34,663 nucleotides of DNA from Bacillota bacterium. GTDB lineage: Bacteria > Bacillota > Clostridia > Peptostreptococcales > Anaerovoracaceae. The DNA lies in contig JAEEPD010000059.1 in assembly GCA_016284575.1 (NCBI GenBank), positions 1-34,663 of the forward strand. The letters run 5' to 3'. Below, piece after piece: positions 7,121 through 15,567 of the stretch. Every line of letters begins with the position of its first letter. Position 1 is the stretch's first letter. The notes below the pieces were generated by a model. It did not search any database, was not told the origin of the DNA, and saw only the letters and a program-made list of their open reading frames with translations. The position numbers and the translations under genes are program-made.

Positions 7121-8299
7121 ATGACCACGTACATGAGCGATTTCAGAGAGCGTCCCGAGGGCTCCGTCCCCCGCCCCGCGTGGGTGGAGGTGGACACGGG
7201 AGCCATCTCAAGAAATATTGACAGGATAAAGAAAAGGCTGGCTCCGGGCTGCGAATTCTGCGCCGTCGTTAAAGCCAATGCCTACGGCCACGGCCAGAGA
7301 AAGTGCATGGGGCTTCTGATGGCCAAGGGTATCACCCGCTTCGCGGTGGCCACTATCGAGGAGGCCCTGCTGGCCAGAGAGCTATGCCCAGGTGGCATGG
7401 TCTACATACTTGGCCTTGTGGAGCCCCAGGACTACGGCATTATACTGGAGAACAACATAACCCTCGGAATCTGCGAGATGGATGACGCCAGGCTCCTGTC
7501 CGAGGCTGCGGTAAAGGCCGGAAAGAGATCCCCTGTGTTTGCGGTGGTCAACACTGGCATGAACCGCCTGGGCTTCATTCCCGAGGACCCGGCTACCGAG
7601 GACTGCATAGGGGAGATCTCAAGGCTGCCCGGCCTTGAGCTTCTGGGCCTCATGAGCCACTTCTCCAGCTCCGACGAGTTCGACGAGGCAGGAGACGAAT
7701 ACACCGAGATGCAGCTCCAGCGCTTTGAGACCCTGAGGGCGAGGCTGGTGGAAAAGGGAGTACCTCTCCCCTTCAACACACTGGCAAACAGCGCCGCAGC
7801 CCTGCTGCTCCCCCGCAGCCACTACCAGATGGCCCGCCCCGGCGGCTCCATCTTCGGAGACTACGCGGACGGACTGCCCCCAGAGCTTGGCATCGAATAC
7901 TGCATGAGCCTCAAGGCCAAGATAATGCACCTGAAATGGCTGCCCAAGGGCAGCGCCATAGGCTACGGCCGTCACACCGAGCTTAAAAGAGACAGCCTGA
8001 TCGGCACCCTGAACCTGGGCTACGCCGACGGCATCCCCAGGATATGGTCCTGCGAGAAGGGCTACGTGCTGGTCCACGGCGTAAAAGCCCCCATAGTAGG
8101 GGTGGTCTGCATGGACCAGATGATGATAGATGTGACAGACGTGCCGGATGTGAAGCGCTTCGACATAGTCACCCTGATGGGGGAGGATGGGGACCTTCAC
8201 ATAAGACCGGAGGAGATAGGCGAGATCTGCGGCGGCATTTTCGACACCACGGTCATTGGCCTGGCCCAGAGGCTTCCATATAAATATATCGAAAGCTGA
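7121..8299 (+). CDS. alr: Alanine racemase
   Basis: A PLP-dependent fold-III enzyme converting L- and D-alanine for peptidoglycan. The 392-residue protein has the PLP lysine K51 in AVVKANAYGHG, the barrel motif VNTGMNRLGF, MARPGGSIFG, and the second-subunit catalytic tyrosine Y282 in AIGYGRHTEL, then GYADGIPR and MDQMMIDVTDV. The frame is open from a GTG at 7094, but the ATG at 7121 has AAAGGAG seven bases upstream. The N-terminus is slightly longer than usual. It has its own promoter and terminator, so it is probably monocistronic. A serine racemase cannot be excluded, but all residues fit alanine racemase. Confidence 0.93.
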   Translation: MTTYMSDFRERPEGSVPRPAWVEVDTGAISRNIDRIKKRLAPGCEFCAVVKANAYGHGQRKCMGLLMAKGITRFAVATIEEALLARELCPGGMVYILGLVEPQDYGIILENNITLGICEMDDARLLSEAAVKAGKRSPVFAVVNTGMNRLGFIPEDPATEDCIGEISRLPGLELLGLMSHFSSSDEFDEAGDEYTEMQLQRFETLRARLVEKGVPLPFNTLANSAAALLLPRSHYQMARPGGSIFGDYADGLPPELGIEYCMSLKAKIMHLKWLPKGSAIGYGRHTELKRDSLIGTLNLGYADGIPRIWSCEKGYVLVHGVKAPIVGVVCMDQMMIDVTDVPDVKRFDIVTLMGEDGDLHIRPEEIGEICGGIFDTTVIGLAQRLPYKYIES

Positions 8300-8326
8300 G
8301 GGCAGTATATTCAAACCTGAACGCAG

Positions 8327-8357
8327 AGGAGACCGGTCCCGCCGGCCTCCTTTTCTT
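8327..8357 (+). terminator. Terminator after alr
   Basis: Stem AGGAGACCGG (8327-8336) with CCGGCCTCCT (8342-8351), one A-C mismatch, 5-nt loop, followed by TTTTCTT. It lies 27 nt past the stop codon. Confidence 0.65.
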
Positions 8358-8494
8358 AAAGCAAAATTAAAAAAGAAATTTTGAGATTTAAGGATCCTTT
8401 AAGGACTGTCCGTAAAATGGGAAGTGTCAGAAGCAATAAACAGGGCGCCGCCGGAAAAGGCGGACCCGGCACGATATACCAGGAGGACAATAAA

Positions 8495-10192
8495 ATGAGT
8501 AACAAGGAAAACGGAAAAATGATCGCAGGCATAGTGCTTGCGGCAGCACTGATAGCGGCTCCCTTAGGCGTCTACGCAATGAACGGAAGGGGAAGCTTCT
8601 CCTTCGGCGGAGGAAATGATTCCGCGGTGGTTGAGGACCTGGGCATAGCTCAGTCCGAAGAAAGCCAGTCCGGCAGCGAGCTTCCGGAGCTTAGCGAAAG
8701 CGCCCCCTCCCAGAGCGGCAGCTCCGACCAGAGCCAGAGCTTTGGCGGCTTCGGCGGCAAGGAGCAGATGGACGGCTTCGGCGGCATGAACAGCAACGCA
8801 GCAAGCTACGCAGCTGAGCCCACCGAGATAGTCACAAGCAGCCTTACAGCCAACAGCGCAGAAGACCTGACCGCGGACTACGCCAATGCCCAGACCATAA
8901 CCATGAGCAGCGAAAACAGCAGCGTCAAGATCAGCAGCTCCGGCACCTATATCATCACCGGCAGCTGTGAGGACGGTAACATCACCGTAAAGAAGGGCAC
9001 CACCGGCGTGGTCCTGATCCTGAAGGATCTGGATCTGACCAGCAGCACAGGAGCCACCCTTTCCATCAACAAGGGCACCGAGGTGAAGGTGCTGGTGGAG
9101 GGCAGCGTAAGCCTTACTGACGCCGAAAATCTGGCAGATGAAGAGCTGGACAGCTTCGACGGCGCAGTCATCAAGGTAAAGTCCGGCGCCTCCGCAGTCA
9201 TCGGCGGCAGCGGAACACTGACCGTGAACGGCAGCTGCAAGAACGGCATCAAGGTCTCGGACCTGGATGAGGACGACATTGCAGACGGCTACAGCGAGGC
9301 CAGCCTCATAATCGACGGGGACCTGACCATAAACGTGACAGCGGCCAACGACGGCATCAACTCCGGTACGGATCTTACCATCAAGAGCGGAAACATCACC
9401 GTAAGCGCAGCTGACGACGGCATAAAGGCCGATTATATCCTGACCATAGGCGAGGAGGGCAGCGAAGGGCCCACCATCAATGTGACACTGTCCGAGGAGG
9501 GTCTTGAGGGCGCCACCATCAATATCTACAGCGGAAACATCACCGTCAATGCTTCTGATGACGGTATCAACGCAGCAAACAGCGACCTGACAGATTACAC
9601 CTACTCCCTGAACATCATGGGCGGCACCGTAAATGTGAGCTCCGGCGCCGACGGCATCGACTCCAACGGCAACATCAACATTCTCGGCGGCCTCACCTCC
9701 ATCGTTAAATCCGCAAGCAACGGCGGCGAGGGCGGCATCGACTACGAAGGAAGCTGCTATGTGGCTGATGGCTGCCTGGTGAACCCCTACGGCGTGACCA
9801 TGGATTCCGGCAATGGCGGCCAGGGAGGCTTCGGGGGTTTTAGCGGAGCCGGCGGCTGGAAGAACAGACAGAACAGCGGAAGCGACCTGCCCCAGCAGCC
9901 GGATGGAAACAGCAACAGCGAAATGCCCCAGATGCCTGAGTGGAACGGACAGAACGGCCAGATGCCCCAGATGCCTGAGTGGAACAACCAGAACGGGCAG
10001 GACGGACAACCCCCGCAGCTGCCTGAGTGGAACAACCAGAACGGACAGGACGGTCAGCAGCAGAGACCCGGAAGGGGCCAGGGAAGACCCGGCCAGATGC
10101 AGGGCCCCGGAATGAATAACCAGATGCCCGGACAGAACGGCCAGGCTCCCGAAATGCCCCAGTTCCCCGGAAGCACTCAGAACCAACAGTAA
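8495..10192 (+). CDS. Secreted Cthe_2159/DUF4353-type carbohydrate-binding beta-helix protein
   Basis: A 565-residue exported protein. Residues 1-28 form a signal sequence (ending GVYAM). A Gly/Ser/Gln-rich spacer runs to about 110. A right-handed beta-helix domain at about 112-435 carries four regularly placed DGI turns (NDGINS, DDGIKA, DDGINA, ADGIDS). This matches the Cthe_2159 family, whose founding member binds cellulose and polygalacturonate and uses calcium. The last 130 residues are Gly, Gln, Pro and Asn-rich, with three tandem PEWN repeats and no LPXTG anchor. The start at 8495 follows AGGAGGACAATAA; in-frame codons back to 8381 have no such site. In other Clostridia this family often sits near CotH or polyphosphate-polymerase genes, but not here. 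Confidence 0.85.
   Translation: MSNKENGKMIAGIVLAAALIAAPLGVYAMNGRGSFSFGGGNDSAVVEDLGIAQSEESQSGSELPELSESAPSQSGSSDQSQSFGGFGGKEQMDGFGGMNSNAASYAAEPTEIVTSSLTANSAEDLTADYANAQTITMSSENSSVKISSSGTYIITGSCEDGNITVKKGTTGVVLILKDLDLTSSTGATLSINKGTEVKVLVEGSVSLTDAENLADEELDSFDGAVIKVKSGASAVIGGSGTLTVNGSCKNGIKVSDLDEDDIADGYSEASLIIDGDLTINVTAANDGINSGTDLTIKSGNITVSAADDGIKADYILTIGEEGSEGPTINVTLSEEGLEGATINIYSGNITVNASDDGINAANSDLTDYTYSLNIMGGTVNVSSGADGIDSNGNINILGGLTSIVKSASNGGEGGIDYEGSCYVADGCLVNPYGVTMDSGNGGQGGFGGFSGAGGWKNRQNSGSDLPQQPDGNSNSEMPQMPEWNGQNGQMPQMPEWNNQNGQDGQPPQLPEWNNQNGQDGQQQRPGRGQGRPGQMQGPGMNNQMPGQNGQAPEMPQFPGSTQNQQ
9923..10057 (+). repeat. Three in-frame tandem repeats in the beta-helix protein tail
   Basis: One unit of 39 nt (9923-9961) and two of 48 nt (9962-10009, 10010-10057) encode variants of MPQMPEWNNQNGQ(DGQ). 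Base differences between units are mostly silent or change M to L or P, so the repeat is kept at the protein level. Confidence 0.9.
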
Positions 10193-10219
10193 CGATAGCT
10201 CCTTAAAATAACCATATAA

Positions 10220-10252
10220 AAAGGGCTCCGCGCTTAAGGCGCGGGGCCCTTT
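10220..10252. terminator. Bidirectional terminator between convergent genes
   Basis: 14-bp stem (10220-10233 with 10239-10252, one G-U) and 5-nt loop TTAAG. The tail is TTT on the plus strand and TTTTT on the minus strand. It separates the beta-helix gene from the S41 protease gene. Confidence 0.88.
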
Positions 10253-10267
10253 AACATTCATCCACTT

Positions 10268-11752
10268 CTACTTCAGCAGCTCCAGAGCCTTTTCCAGCTG
10301 GGGATCCGTGCCGTCCAGGTTCATCCATGAATTGAAGCGGTCCTCTATGATCTTCAGGGTCAGGTTATCCAGATTGCCATAAGCGTAGGAGCCTGCATCC
10401 TTCTGAATGGACCGGAGAGCAGCCATGGTCTTTCCATCCATGTGACCGTTGGCATCCACATCGTAGCCCAGGATGCTGAGCCTCTGCTGAGCCGCAAGCA
10501 CGTTGAGGCCGAACTCGCCGGCATAGTAGCGCTCAGTGCTCAGGGGCGCCATGTCCTCAATAAGCGCCACAGCGTCGGAATCGGTCATGTTGCCGTGTCT
10601 GTATACAACCACGTCGGGAATAACGCCGACGCCATTGATATCCACATTGCCGGGACCCTTGAACTCCATGACGGAAAGCTTGAAGCTGTCGCCGTTGTCC
10701 ACATCCGCCGTGGTCTGAGCCAGTCCCTTGCCGAAGCTGGTCACCCCTACCACCTTGGCAGCGCCGTTCTCCTTAAGAGCGGACGCCAGGCATTCGGAGG
10801 CGGAGGCGGTATACTCGTTTATAAGTACCACCATGGGGAGCTTCGCCTGCTTGTTCGGATTGGAAAGCTCGTATTCGATGAGCCTGCCCTGGCGGTAGAA
10901 CAGGGCGATCACGCCCTCATCCAGCAGCTGGTCCGCAATGTCCGTGGCCTGGAAAAGAAGGCCTCCGCCGTTGTCCCGAAGGTCCAGGATCAGGGAATCG
11001 GCTCCCCTGTCCACCAGGTCTGCCTTGGCTTCTGCAAACTCCTTGGCGGTGTTGGTGGAAAAGCTGGAGATCTCTATGTAGCCTGTATTTCCTGCCATCA
11101 TCTCGCTGAACACTGTGGAATTGACCAGGGGCACCCGCTCCAGGGTGAAGCTGCGGATCCTGCCCTCAGCATCAAAGCTCAGCTGCACCTTCGTGCCCTC
11201 CTTGCCGCGGACCTTCAGGGCCACCTCGGAGATGCTCATACCGCTGACGCTTACGCCATCCACTTCGGTGAGATACCAGCCGGCTCTTACACCGGCAGCG
11301 AAGGCTGTGCCCTTCTTGTTTACCTCGGTAACCAGGATGCGGTTACCGTCGGACTGCATGGTTATGCCAACGCCGTAGTAGGAATTATCCAGCTGAGTGG
11401 CCAGAGAGGGCACCTCATCCTCCACAAAGTAGTATTCGCTCCACCTGTCCCCCAGGGCGCTGAACATGCCCTGGTACACACCCCGTATCAGGTCCTCCCG
11501 GGTGACGGTGCCGTTGTAGTAGGTCTCCAGATAGTCCATCACCTCTTCAATATTTTTCAGGCGGCTCTTCTGAAGCTCCTCCTGTGACAGCTCCGCCGCA
11601 TAGACCATGCCGGGAGCCTCGAAACCGAAGGCCGAAGCCAGCAGCATCAGCACGTAGAAGAAGGAACCAGCCAGCATGGCAATCACTATTATCAGGGCCG
11701 TGGTCCTTGCCAGACGCTTTTTTCTCTCCTGGGTCTTAGTTACATTCGCCAT
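10268..11752 (-). CDS. S41 carboxy-terminal processing protease with peptidoglycan-binding domain
   Basis: A membrane-anchored serine protease of the CtpA/CtpB family, 494 residues. A basic N-terminus and one membrane helix (about 18-42) place the rest outside. A PDZ domain spans about 115-205. The S41 core includes DLRDNGGG (257-264), the nucleophile Ser317 in TASASE and Lys342 in SFGKG. Their 25-residue spacing is that of CtpB. A C-terminal peptidoglycan-binding (PG_binding_1-like) helical domain at about 405-480 contains LGYDVDANGHMDGKTMAAL. The start follows AGGAGGATAGA. It is last in the hslO-DUF1934-protease unit, 9 nt after the DUF1934 gene. It likely trims cell-wall enzymes or other envelope proteins; the substrate is unknown. 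Confidence 0.93.
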   Translation of the reverse strand: MANVTKTQERKKRLARTTALIIVIAMLAGSFFYVLMLLASAFGFEAPGMVYAAELSQEELQKSRLKNIEEVMDYLETYYNGTVTREDLIRGVYQGMFSALGDRWSEYYFVEDEVPSLATQLDNSYYGVGITMQSDGNRILVTEVNKKGTAFAAGVRAGWYLTEVDGVSVSGMSISEVALKVRGKEGTKVQLSFDAEGRIRSFTLERVPLVNSTVFSEMMAGNTGYIEISSFSTNTAKEFAEAKADLVDRGADSLILDLRDNGGGLLFQATDIADQLLDEGVIALFYRQGRLIEYELSNPNKQAKLPMVVLINEYTASASECLASALKENGAAKVVGVTSFGKGLAQTTADVDNGDSFKLSVMEFKGPGNVDINGVGVIPDVVVYRHGNMTDSDAVALIEDMAPLSTERYYAGEFGLNVLAAQQRLSILGYDVDANGHMDGKTMAALRSIQKDAGSYAYGNLDNLTLKIIEDRFNSWMNLDGTDPQLEKALELLK

Positions 11753-11761
11753 TCTATCCTC

Positions 11762-12229
11762 CTAATTCATCTTCCCGGGCTTGCTCAGGATCTCGATATC
11801 GAAGCTGTTGCGGCTTTCGGAGAGTCCCTTGACGCTGAGGCTGTAGTCGATGGAGATCTTGTCCAGCTCCGCGGCGCTCTTTCCAAGTCCGCTGAGCTTA
11901 TCGGTCAGCAGCTCCAGCCCGAAATTGCCGTAGGGGGTCACATAGATGCCGTTGAAGCGCTTGCCCTCCTCGAATTCCATCAGGTTTTCGTCGTCGCCCC
12001 ACTCGGTGCTGCGTCTGACCTTGACCTTTTTCGGTGTGATGGTGATGTGGGTGGTGACGCCGCCCATGCCGTATTCCTCCATCTCCGGATAGACTATCAG
12101 GGTGCTGCGCCCCACGGTGCCGATCTTGCCCTCGGTTATGAATTCTATTACGTTATCTTCCTTAACTTCGCCGTCCTCACGGAAGTAGCTTTTTCCCGTG
12201 ATCTTCAGCATTACATCTTCCATTGCCAT
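11762..12229 (-). CDS. DUF1934 beta-barrel protein (YwiB-like)
   Basis: A 155-residue cytosolic protein matching the DUF1934/calycin-like barrel family of Firmicutes. The succession VIEFITEGKIG, STLIVYPEMEEYGMGGVTT, MEFEEGKRF, YVTPYGNFGLE and IDYSLSVKG is the family pattern. The chosen ATG has AAAGGGGAACAAA in front. A TTG 33 nt further up would overlap the space after hslO and has no clear site. No catalytic residues are known for this family. It lies 45 nt after hslO and 9 nt before the protease gene. Confidence 0.85.
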   Translation of the reverse strand: MAMEDVMLKITGKSYFREDGEVKEDNVIEFITEGKIGTVGRSTLIVYPEMEEYGMGGVTTHITITPKKVKVRRSTEWGDDENLMEFEEGKRFNGIYVTPYGNFGLELLTDKLSGLGKSAAELDKISIDYSLSVKGLSESRNSFDIEILSKPGKMN

Positions 12230-12274
12230 TTTTGTTCCCCTTTTCGATCGTTTACTGTCCAAACCCCTTTGGAT

Positions 12275-13210
12275 CTATTTTTTCGAAGCGGATCTGAGAA
12301 GCTCCGTCAGCTCCTCCCTGCCGAAATGGTACTTTTTCCTGCAGAAGGTGCAGGAAAGCTCCGCCTCGCCGTCCTCGTCGATGATGGTCTTAAGGTCCTT
12401 TTCTCCGATGGACACCAGGGCCCTTGCCATGCGCTCTCTGCTGCAGTCGCAGTGCCAGCTGATCTGCCTGCGGTCCAGGATCTCGGGATAGTATTCCTGA
12501 GGCACATCCTTGAATATCAGCTTAAGAAGCTCCTCGCAGATCTGAAGCTCGCCGGGCTCCTTTCCCATGCGCGCTGTGCAGTTTTCCTTTGCGTCGTTTA
12601 TGAGAAGGGTCAGGGAGTCCATGTAGAAAAGCATGTCCTCCAGCGCCTTCAGAGCCTCCTCGCTGGCGTCCGGCAGCACCTGGATGACCATTCCGCCGGC
12701 GGACTCCACCCCGCCGTCCACGCCAAAGCGCACCCCAAGAGCCACGCTGGAGGGCTGCTGCTCGGAGACGGTAAAGTACTGGGTCAGGTCCTCCGCTATC
12801 TCACCGGAGACCAGGTCCACCCTGCCCACATAGGGCTCCTTAAGCCCCAGGTCCTTGATCACGGTAAGAGTGCCGGCACCCACAGCCGCTCCCACGTCCA
12901 GCTTTCCAGGCCCCTTAAGAGGCAGGTCCAGATAGGGATTGGAAATGTAGGCCTTGACCTCGCCCATGCCGTTGGCCGCCGCCAGTATCTCCTGCGCGGG
13001 ACCGTCACCCTTTATCTGAAGGGTCATGCGGGCGTGCTCGTCCTTGAGCATCAGCCCCATGATCCCTGCCCCTGTCATGGTGCGGCCAAGCGCCGCCCCT
13101 GCCAGAGGCGTGCATTCGTGGATGGCTATGGCCTCCCGGACCATTTCCGTGGTGACTGTAAGATAAACGCGGTAGGAACCGCTTCTGTCGACTGCTATGA
13201 CTGTGTTCAT
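12275..13210 (-). CDS. hslO: Hsp33 redox-regulated chaperone
   Basis: Hsp33 is a cytosolic holdase switched on by oxidation of a zinc centre. The 311-residue protein has the N-terminal core with LGRTMTGAGIMGLMLKDEHARMTLQIKGDGP and SGEIAEDLTQYFTVSEQ, and all four zinc cysteines: C254 and C256 (HCDC), C287 and C290 (CTFC). The length is normal. It is first in a three-gene minus-strand unit. The divergent ispE start lies 155 nt away. Confidence 0.96.
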   Translation of the reverse strand: MNTVIAVDRSGSYRVYLTVTTEMVREAIAIHECTPLAGAALGRTMTGAGIMGLMLKDEHARMTLQIKGDGPAQEILAAANGMGEVKAYISNPYLDLPLKGPGKLDVGAAVGAGTLTVIKDLGLKEPYVGRVDLVSGEIAEDLTQYFTVSEQQPSSVALGVRFGVDGGVESAGGMVIQVLPDASEEALKALEDMLFYMDSLTLLINDAKENCTARMGKEPGELQICEELLKLIFKDVPQEYYPEILDRRQISWHCDCSRERMARALVSIGEKDLKTIIDEDGEAELSCTFCRKKYHFGREELTELLRSASKK

Positions 13211-13273
13211 GTTTCCCCTTCTATGTGACGGGCAGCCCGGGGGCGCCCGGAAATCCTTTTTAACTGAATAATT

Positions 13274-13302
13274 ATTTTAACACATAAGGCGCCTTTTGTG
13301 GA
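13274..13302 (-). promoter_or_regulatory. Candidate promoter of hslO
   Basis: Minus strand: -35 TCCACA (13297-13302), 17-bp spacer, extended -10 TGTTAAAAT (hexamer 13274-13279). It lies about 65 nt before the hslO ATG. I saw no convincing plus-strand promoter for ispE in the same gap. Confidence 0.35.
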
Positions 13303-13365
13303 CGGATGTGATATATTATTTCGTGAAATATTGGTGAATTCGGAGGGCCCCGGGAGGAGCCGTTT

Positions 13366-14325
13366 ATGGATATAAAGATAAACGCGTACGCAAAAATTAA
13401 CCTCAAGCTCAAGGTGCTGGGAGACCTTCCCGGCGGCTACCACGAGCTGTATAATCACATGCAGGCCGTGGGGCTCTGCGACAGGGTCTATATCGACTAT
13501 CACGACATGGGAGCTGTATCAGCCAAGGAGGCTGAAGGCTACCGGCCCCGGGTGATACTGCACCCCGGAAAGCCTTATCTTCCACGGGATGAGAGGAATC
13601 TGGCCTGGAAGGCGGCGGAGCTGATGCACCGGCGCTTTCACCCGGACAGGAGGGAGAAATTCTTTATCTCTGTGGAAAAGAATATACCCGTTGCGGCGGG
13701 TCTTGCAGGGGGTTCTGCTGACGGAGCCGCTGTTCTTACCGGCCTTGCCAGGCTCTGGGGACTGATACCGGGTTATGGCGAGGGCCCTGAGACTGCCAAT
13801 GCAGACCAGCCCGGCGCTGAAGTCAGTGCTGCAGACAGGTCTGAAGCTGCAGCAGGCAGCCCAGAGCGTCCCAGCCTTCAGCAGCTTGAGCCTCTGATAG
13901 AGCTGGCAAAGGAGCTGGGCTCTGATGTCCCCTTCTCCCTGCTGGCCCAGAACGGATATCCGGCGGCAGTCGGGACCGGCCGGGGCACAGAGCTGGAGCT
14001 GGTCACCTCTGAAAGCTACAAGGTCCTTATCTACACCCCGAATTTTCCCCTGTCCACAAAGGCTGTCTACGGAGAGTTGAAGGATGGTGACGCCAGCGAA
14101 TTCAACGACCTCGAGCCTCCCGCAAAGCGCCTGAGCCCCGAGATCGAAGCCGTGATGGAGCTGATGAAGGGCATAGGAACGCCCCTCCGCACCCAGCTCT
14201 CCGGCAGCGGCCCCTCGGTCTTCAACCTCTACAGCAATAAAGGCCCCTGCCCCTCCCTCAAGGAGGTCAAGGCAGCCCTTGCAAACCGCGAAGGGAACAT
14301 CTACCTTGGGGAGACGCTGGAGTAG
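13366..14325 (+). CDS. ispE: 4-diphosphocytidyl-2-C-methyl-D-erythritol kinase, with insertion
   Basis: IspE phosphorylates CDP-methylerythritol in the MEP route to isoprenoids. The 319-residue GHMP kinase has Lys10 in NAYAKINLKL, GYHEL, the ATP loop PVAAGLAGGSADGAA (108-122), the catalytic Asp187 in GSDVPF and the C-terminal LSGSGPSVF. Between the helix after the ATP loop and LELAKELGSDVPF lies an extra stretch of about 35 residues (135-170) rich in Ala, Gly, Ser, Glu and Pro. The family usually has only a short loop there. The reading frame stays open and the motifs on both sides are intact. The start follows GGGAGGAGCC. Confidence 0.95.
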   Translation: MDIKINAYAKINLKLKVLGDLPGGYHELYNHMQAVGLCDRVYIDYHDMGAVSAKEAEGYRPRVILHPGKPYLPRDERNLAWKAAELMHRRFHPDRREKFFISVEKNIPVAAGLAGGSADGAAVLTGLARLWGLIPGYGEGPETANADQPGAEVSAADRSEAAAGSPERPSLQQLEPLIELAKELGSDVPFSLLAQNGYPAAVGTGRGTELELVTSESYKVLIYTPNFPLSTKAVYGELKDGDASEFNDLEPPAKRLSPEIEAVMELMKGIGTPLRTQLSGSGPSVFNLYSNKGPCPSLKEVKAALANREGNIYLGETLE

Positions 14326-14351
14326 CAGAGGGCTTCGGTCATACGCATAAA

Positions 14352-14377
14352 AAAGGACGGCTTTTCGGCCGTCCTTT
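14352..14377. terminator. Bidirectional terminator between ispE and prmA
   Basis: 10-bp perfect stem AAAGGACGGC/GCCGTCCTTT with a 6-nt loop. The minus-strand tail is TTTTTT and the plus-strand tail TTTCTC. It ends both convergent units. Confidence 0.88.
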
Positions 14378-14442
14378 CTCGATTTCTGCGGTATTGCTCC
14401 CGCAAAAATTACACTATTTTTTCACTATTTTTCACTATTCGG

Positions 14443-15498
14443 CTATTGCTTAAGCACTGCGGCGAAGGCGGTCCAGCAGTCGTCGTGGAGGGAGTCGATT
14501 ATCTCAAAGCCCGCGTCTTCTATGGCTTTGCGGCATCTGTCCTCGGTGCCGTCGATAATGCCGCTGCTTATATAAAGGCCTCTGCCCCGGCAGTGAGCGG
14601 CCACGTCCGGGGACAGCATCACCACAAGGTCGGAGATCAGATTGGCCACCACGGCATCGGCGTGGTAGTTAAGGCCTTTGGTAAGGTCCCCCTGAACCGC
14701 CTGTATTTTATCCTCGCAGCCGTTGATCCTTGCGTTGCGCCTGGTGCTGTCTATGGCCTCCGGGTCTATGTCCACCGCAAGTATGCGGGACGCACCCAGG
14801 CGGTCGGCGACAACAGAGAGTATCCCTGTGCCGCAGCCCACGTCCAGGACCGCATCCCCCGGACGCAGCCACTTTTCCATGAGCCGCACCACAAGATAGG
14901 TGGTGGCGCTGGTGCCTGTGCCAAAGGCCAGGCCCGGGTCTATGGAGATGACCTGCTCACCGGGCTTGGGGTCGTACTCCTTCCAGTCCGGCTTAACCAC
15001 GAAGTGCTCGCTTATCCTGCTGGGGACGTAGTACTCCTCCCACTTGTGGAGCCAGTCCTGATCGTCCACGGTGGAGACGGAGGCGTCGTAGCTTTTAAGG
15101 AGCTGGGTCAGCCCCCAGTCTCTTCTTCGGATCTGGTCCGCGCTCAGCCGCTCTCTTGCTATCCCGGAGGCGCCGCGCTCGGTGCGGGAGTCCGAAGGGT
15201 CCAGATCGGCAGCCCCGGGTCGGCCAGCCCCGTCCCCGGCACCGGCAGCTCCACCTGAGCCTTCAGCACCCTCCTCCGCCTCTATGTAGAAGCAGACGCT
15301 GGGCCTTTCCCTAAACTGCGCCAGCACAGACTCGTCCACCGCGTTCCAGAACCAGCCTATGGACTTCTCCGGGCTGAAAAGCTCCGCGTCCGTAGGGTCG
15401 TTTATGATGATCTCCTCGATCCCCAGCTTTGCCAGCTCAGCCTCCAGTGCCTCCAGCCCCTCCTGTTCGCAGTATATCTTGTATTCCTTGTATTTCAT
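14443..15498 (-). CDS. prmA: Ribosomal protein L11 methyltransferase, with insertion
   Basis: PrmA trimethylates ribosomal protein L11 using S-adenosylmethionine. The 351-residue protein has the N-terminal substrate-recognition domain and linker (DQDWLHKWEEYYVPSRISEHFVVKPDW is the family hallmark region). It also has DPGLAFGTGTSATT (187-200) and the SAM motif LDVGCGTGILS (218-228). Two oddities are visible. Residues about 74-120 form a Gly/Ala/Asp/Arg-rich low-complexity insert absent from typical PrmA. The usual GTGTHPTT motif is GTGTSATT. The start has only a weak GGAAACACC site. It lies 69 nt after the TIR gene and ends at the shared terminator. Confidence 0.93.
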   Translation of the reverse strand: MKYKEYKIYCEQEGLEALEAELAKLGIEEIIINDPTDAELFSPEKSIGWFWNAVDESVLAQFRERPSVCFYIEAEEGAEGSGGAAGAGDGAGRPGAADLDPSDSRTERGASGIARERLSADQIRRRDWGLTQLLKSYDASVSTVDDQDWLHKWEEYYVPSRISEHFVVKPDWKEYDPKPGEQVISIDPGLAFGTGTSATTYLVVRLMEKWLRPGDAVLDVGCGTGILSVVADRLGASRILAVDIDPEAIDSTRRNARINGCEDKIQAVQGDLTKGLNYHADAVVANLISDLVVMLSPDVAAHCRGRGLYISSGIIDGTEDRCRKAIEDAGFEIIDSLHDDCWTAFAAVLKQ

Positions 15499-15567
15499 GG
15501 TGTTTCCGTTTTATTCCCAAGGGCCTCACGGGGCATCTATTGCAAAAAAGTTCCCCGTAAAACCCCG

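Noticed and set aside
8380-8425. Promoter for the beta-helix protein gene around TTGAGA and TAAAAT, plus the AAGGATCCTT palindrome
   Set aside because: Spacing between hexamers does not fit 16-18 bp in any pairing, and the 10-bp palindrome alone is too short and common to call an operator.
9923-10057. CRISPR-like repeat array
   Set aside because: The repeats are contiguous, in frame and coding. There are no unique spacers and no cas genes in the window.
15499-15567. Hairpin ACGGGG/CCCCGT between the TIR gene and prmA as terminator
   Set aside because: Six pairs with an 18-nt loop and no following T-run; too weak to call.
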